Of a stretch of DNA of 20,960 nucleotides, positions 20,945 through 20,960 are shown in pieces (the first letter of the stretch is position 1; each line of letters starts with the position of its first letter). This stretch comes from Candidatus Woesearchaeota archaeon (GTDB lineage: Archaea > Nanobdellota > Nanobdellia > Woesearchaeales > SKIA01). The stretch is taken from positions 1 through 20,960 of the forward strand of contig SKIA01000065.1 in assembly GCA_007116645.1 (NCBI GenBank), written 5' to 3'. The translations under genes were made by a program, and so were the position numbers. Under the pieces are notes generated by a model, which was given only the letters and a program-made list of their open reading frames with translations, ran no database searches and was not told where the DNA came from.

Positions 20945-20951
20945 CTTTTTA
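20945..20951 (+). terminator. T-run after the Cys-rich gene
   Basis: CTTTTT with a following TATAG just beyond the stop; a likely archaeal U-rich terminator, close to the window edge. Confidence 0.4.
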
Positions 20952-20960
20952 TAGACACGG

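Noticed and set aside
1..20960. tRNA, rRNA, CRISPR arrays, insertion sequences
   Set aside because: I looked in the gaps for cloverleaf-like segments, repeat-spacer patterns and transposase motifs and found none that held up; the gaps are all under 300 nt.

Overview
The window comes from an archaeal genome. A histone, Hjc resolvase, FEN1 with a PCNA-binding tail, tRNA splicing endonuclease EndA, Trm5, archaeal-type TyrRS, the proteasome ATPase PAN and PRC-barrel proteins are all archaeal. Almost every gene has a TATA-like box centred about 25 nt upstream of a start codon with no leader, which is archaeal promoter layout. Several genes are of bacterial type instead: gyrA, the MetK-type S-adenosylmethionine synthetase and probably glmS. 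Together with compact overlapping genes, Lys/Ala-rich H1-like proteins and a small Cys-rich exported protein, this suggests a mesophilic DPANN archaeon, perhaps Woesearchaeota- or Pacearchaeota-like. That placement is an inference; there is no rRNA or tRNA gene here to confirm it.

Layout. 1-917: the end of a probable scpA and a complete scpB (SMC condensin partners). 934-2085 (-): metK. 2173-3139: an XRE-CBS regulator with an operator-like palindrome over its promoter, then hjc. 3159-3551 (-): a membrane-anchored protein with an H1-like tail. 3688-4756: a PRC-barrel protein and two tandem small lipoproteins, the second interrupted by an in-frame TGA. 4758-6249 (-): a three-gene operon of unknown function. 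6280-8697 (-): gyrA. 8851-9039 (-): a zinc ribbon. 9159-9374: histone. 9371-10282 (-): RNase Z. 10365-10873 (-): a possible 14-residue Lys-rich peptide and an H1-like repeat protein. 11044-13873: endA, a small unknown, a winged-helix/nuclease-like protein and fen1. 13876-15660 (-): glmS. 15733-17405: trm5 and a HAD phosphatase. 17433-17918 (-): a GNAT remnant and a small membrane protein. 17954-19120 (-): PAN. 19213-20235 (-): tyrS. 20320-20942: a second PRC-barrel protein and a Cys-rich exported protein.

Two themes stand out. One is chromosome organisation and topology (ScpA/ScpB, gyrase, histone, H1-like protein, membrane-tethered H1-like tail), with DNA repair (Hjc, FEN1, a nuclease-like partner). 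The other is tRNA maturation and charging (RNase Z, EndA, Trm5, TyrRS). I see no CRISPR array, transposase, integrase, rRNA or tRNA gene. No non-coding gap exceeds 300 bases. The least-explained parts are the lipoprotein pair with its interrupted member, the unknown operon at 4758-6249 and the H1-like/peptide locus near 10.4-10.9 kb.
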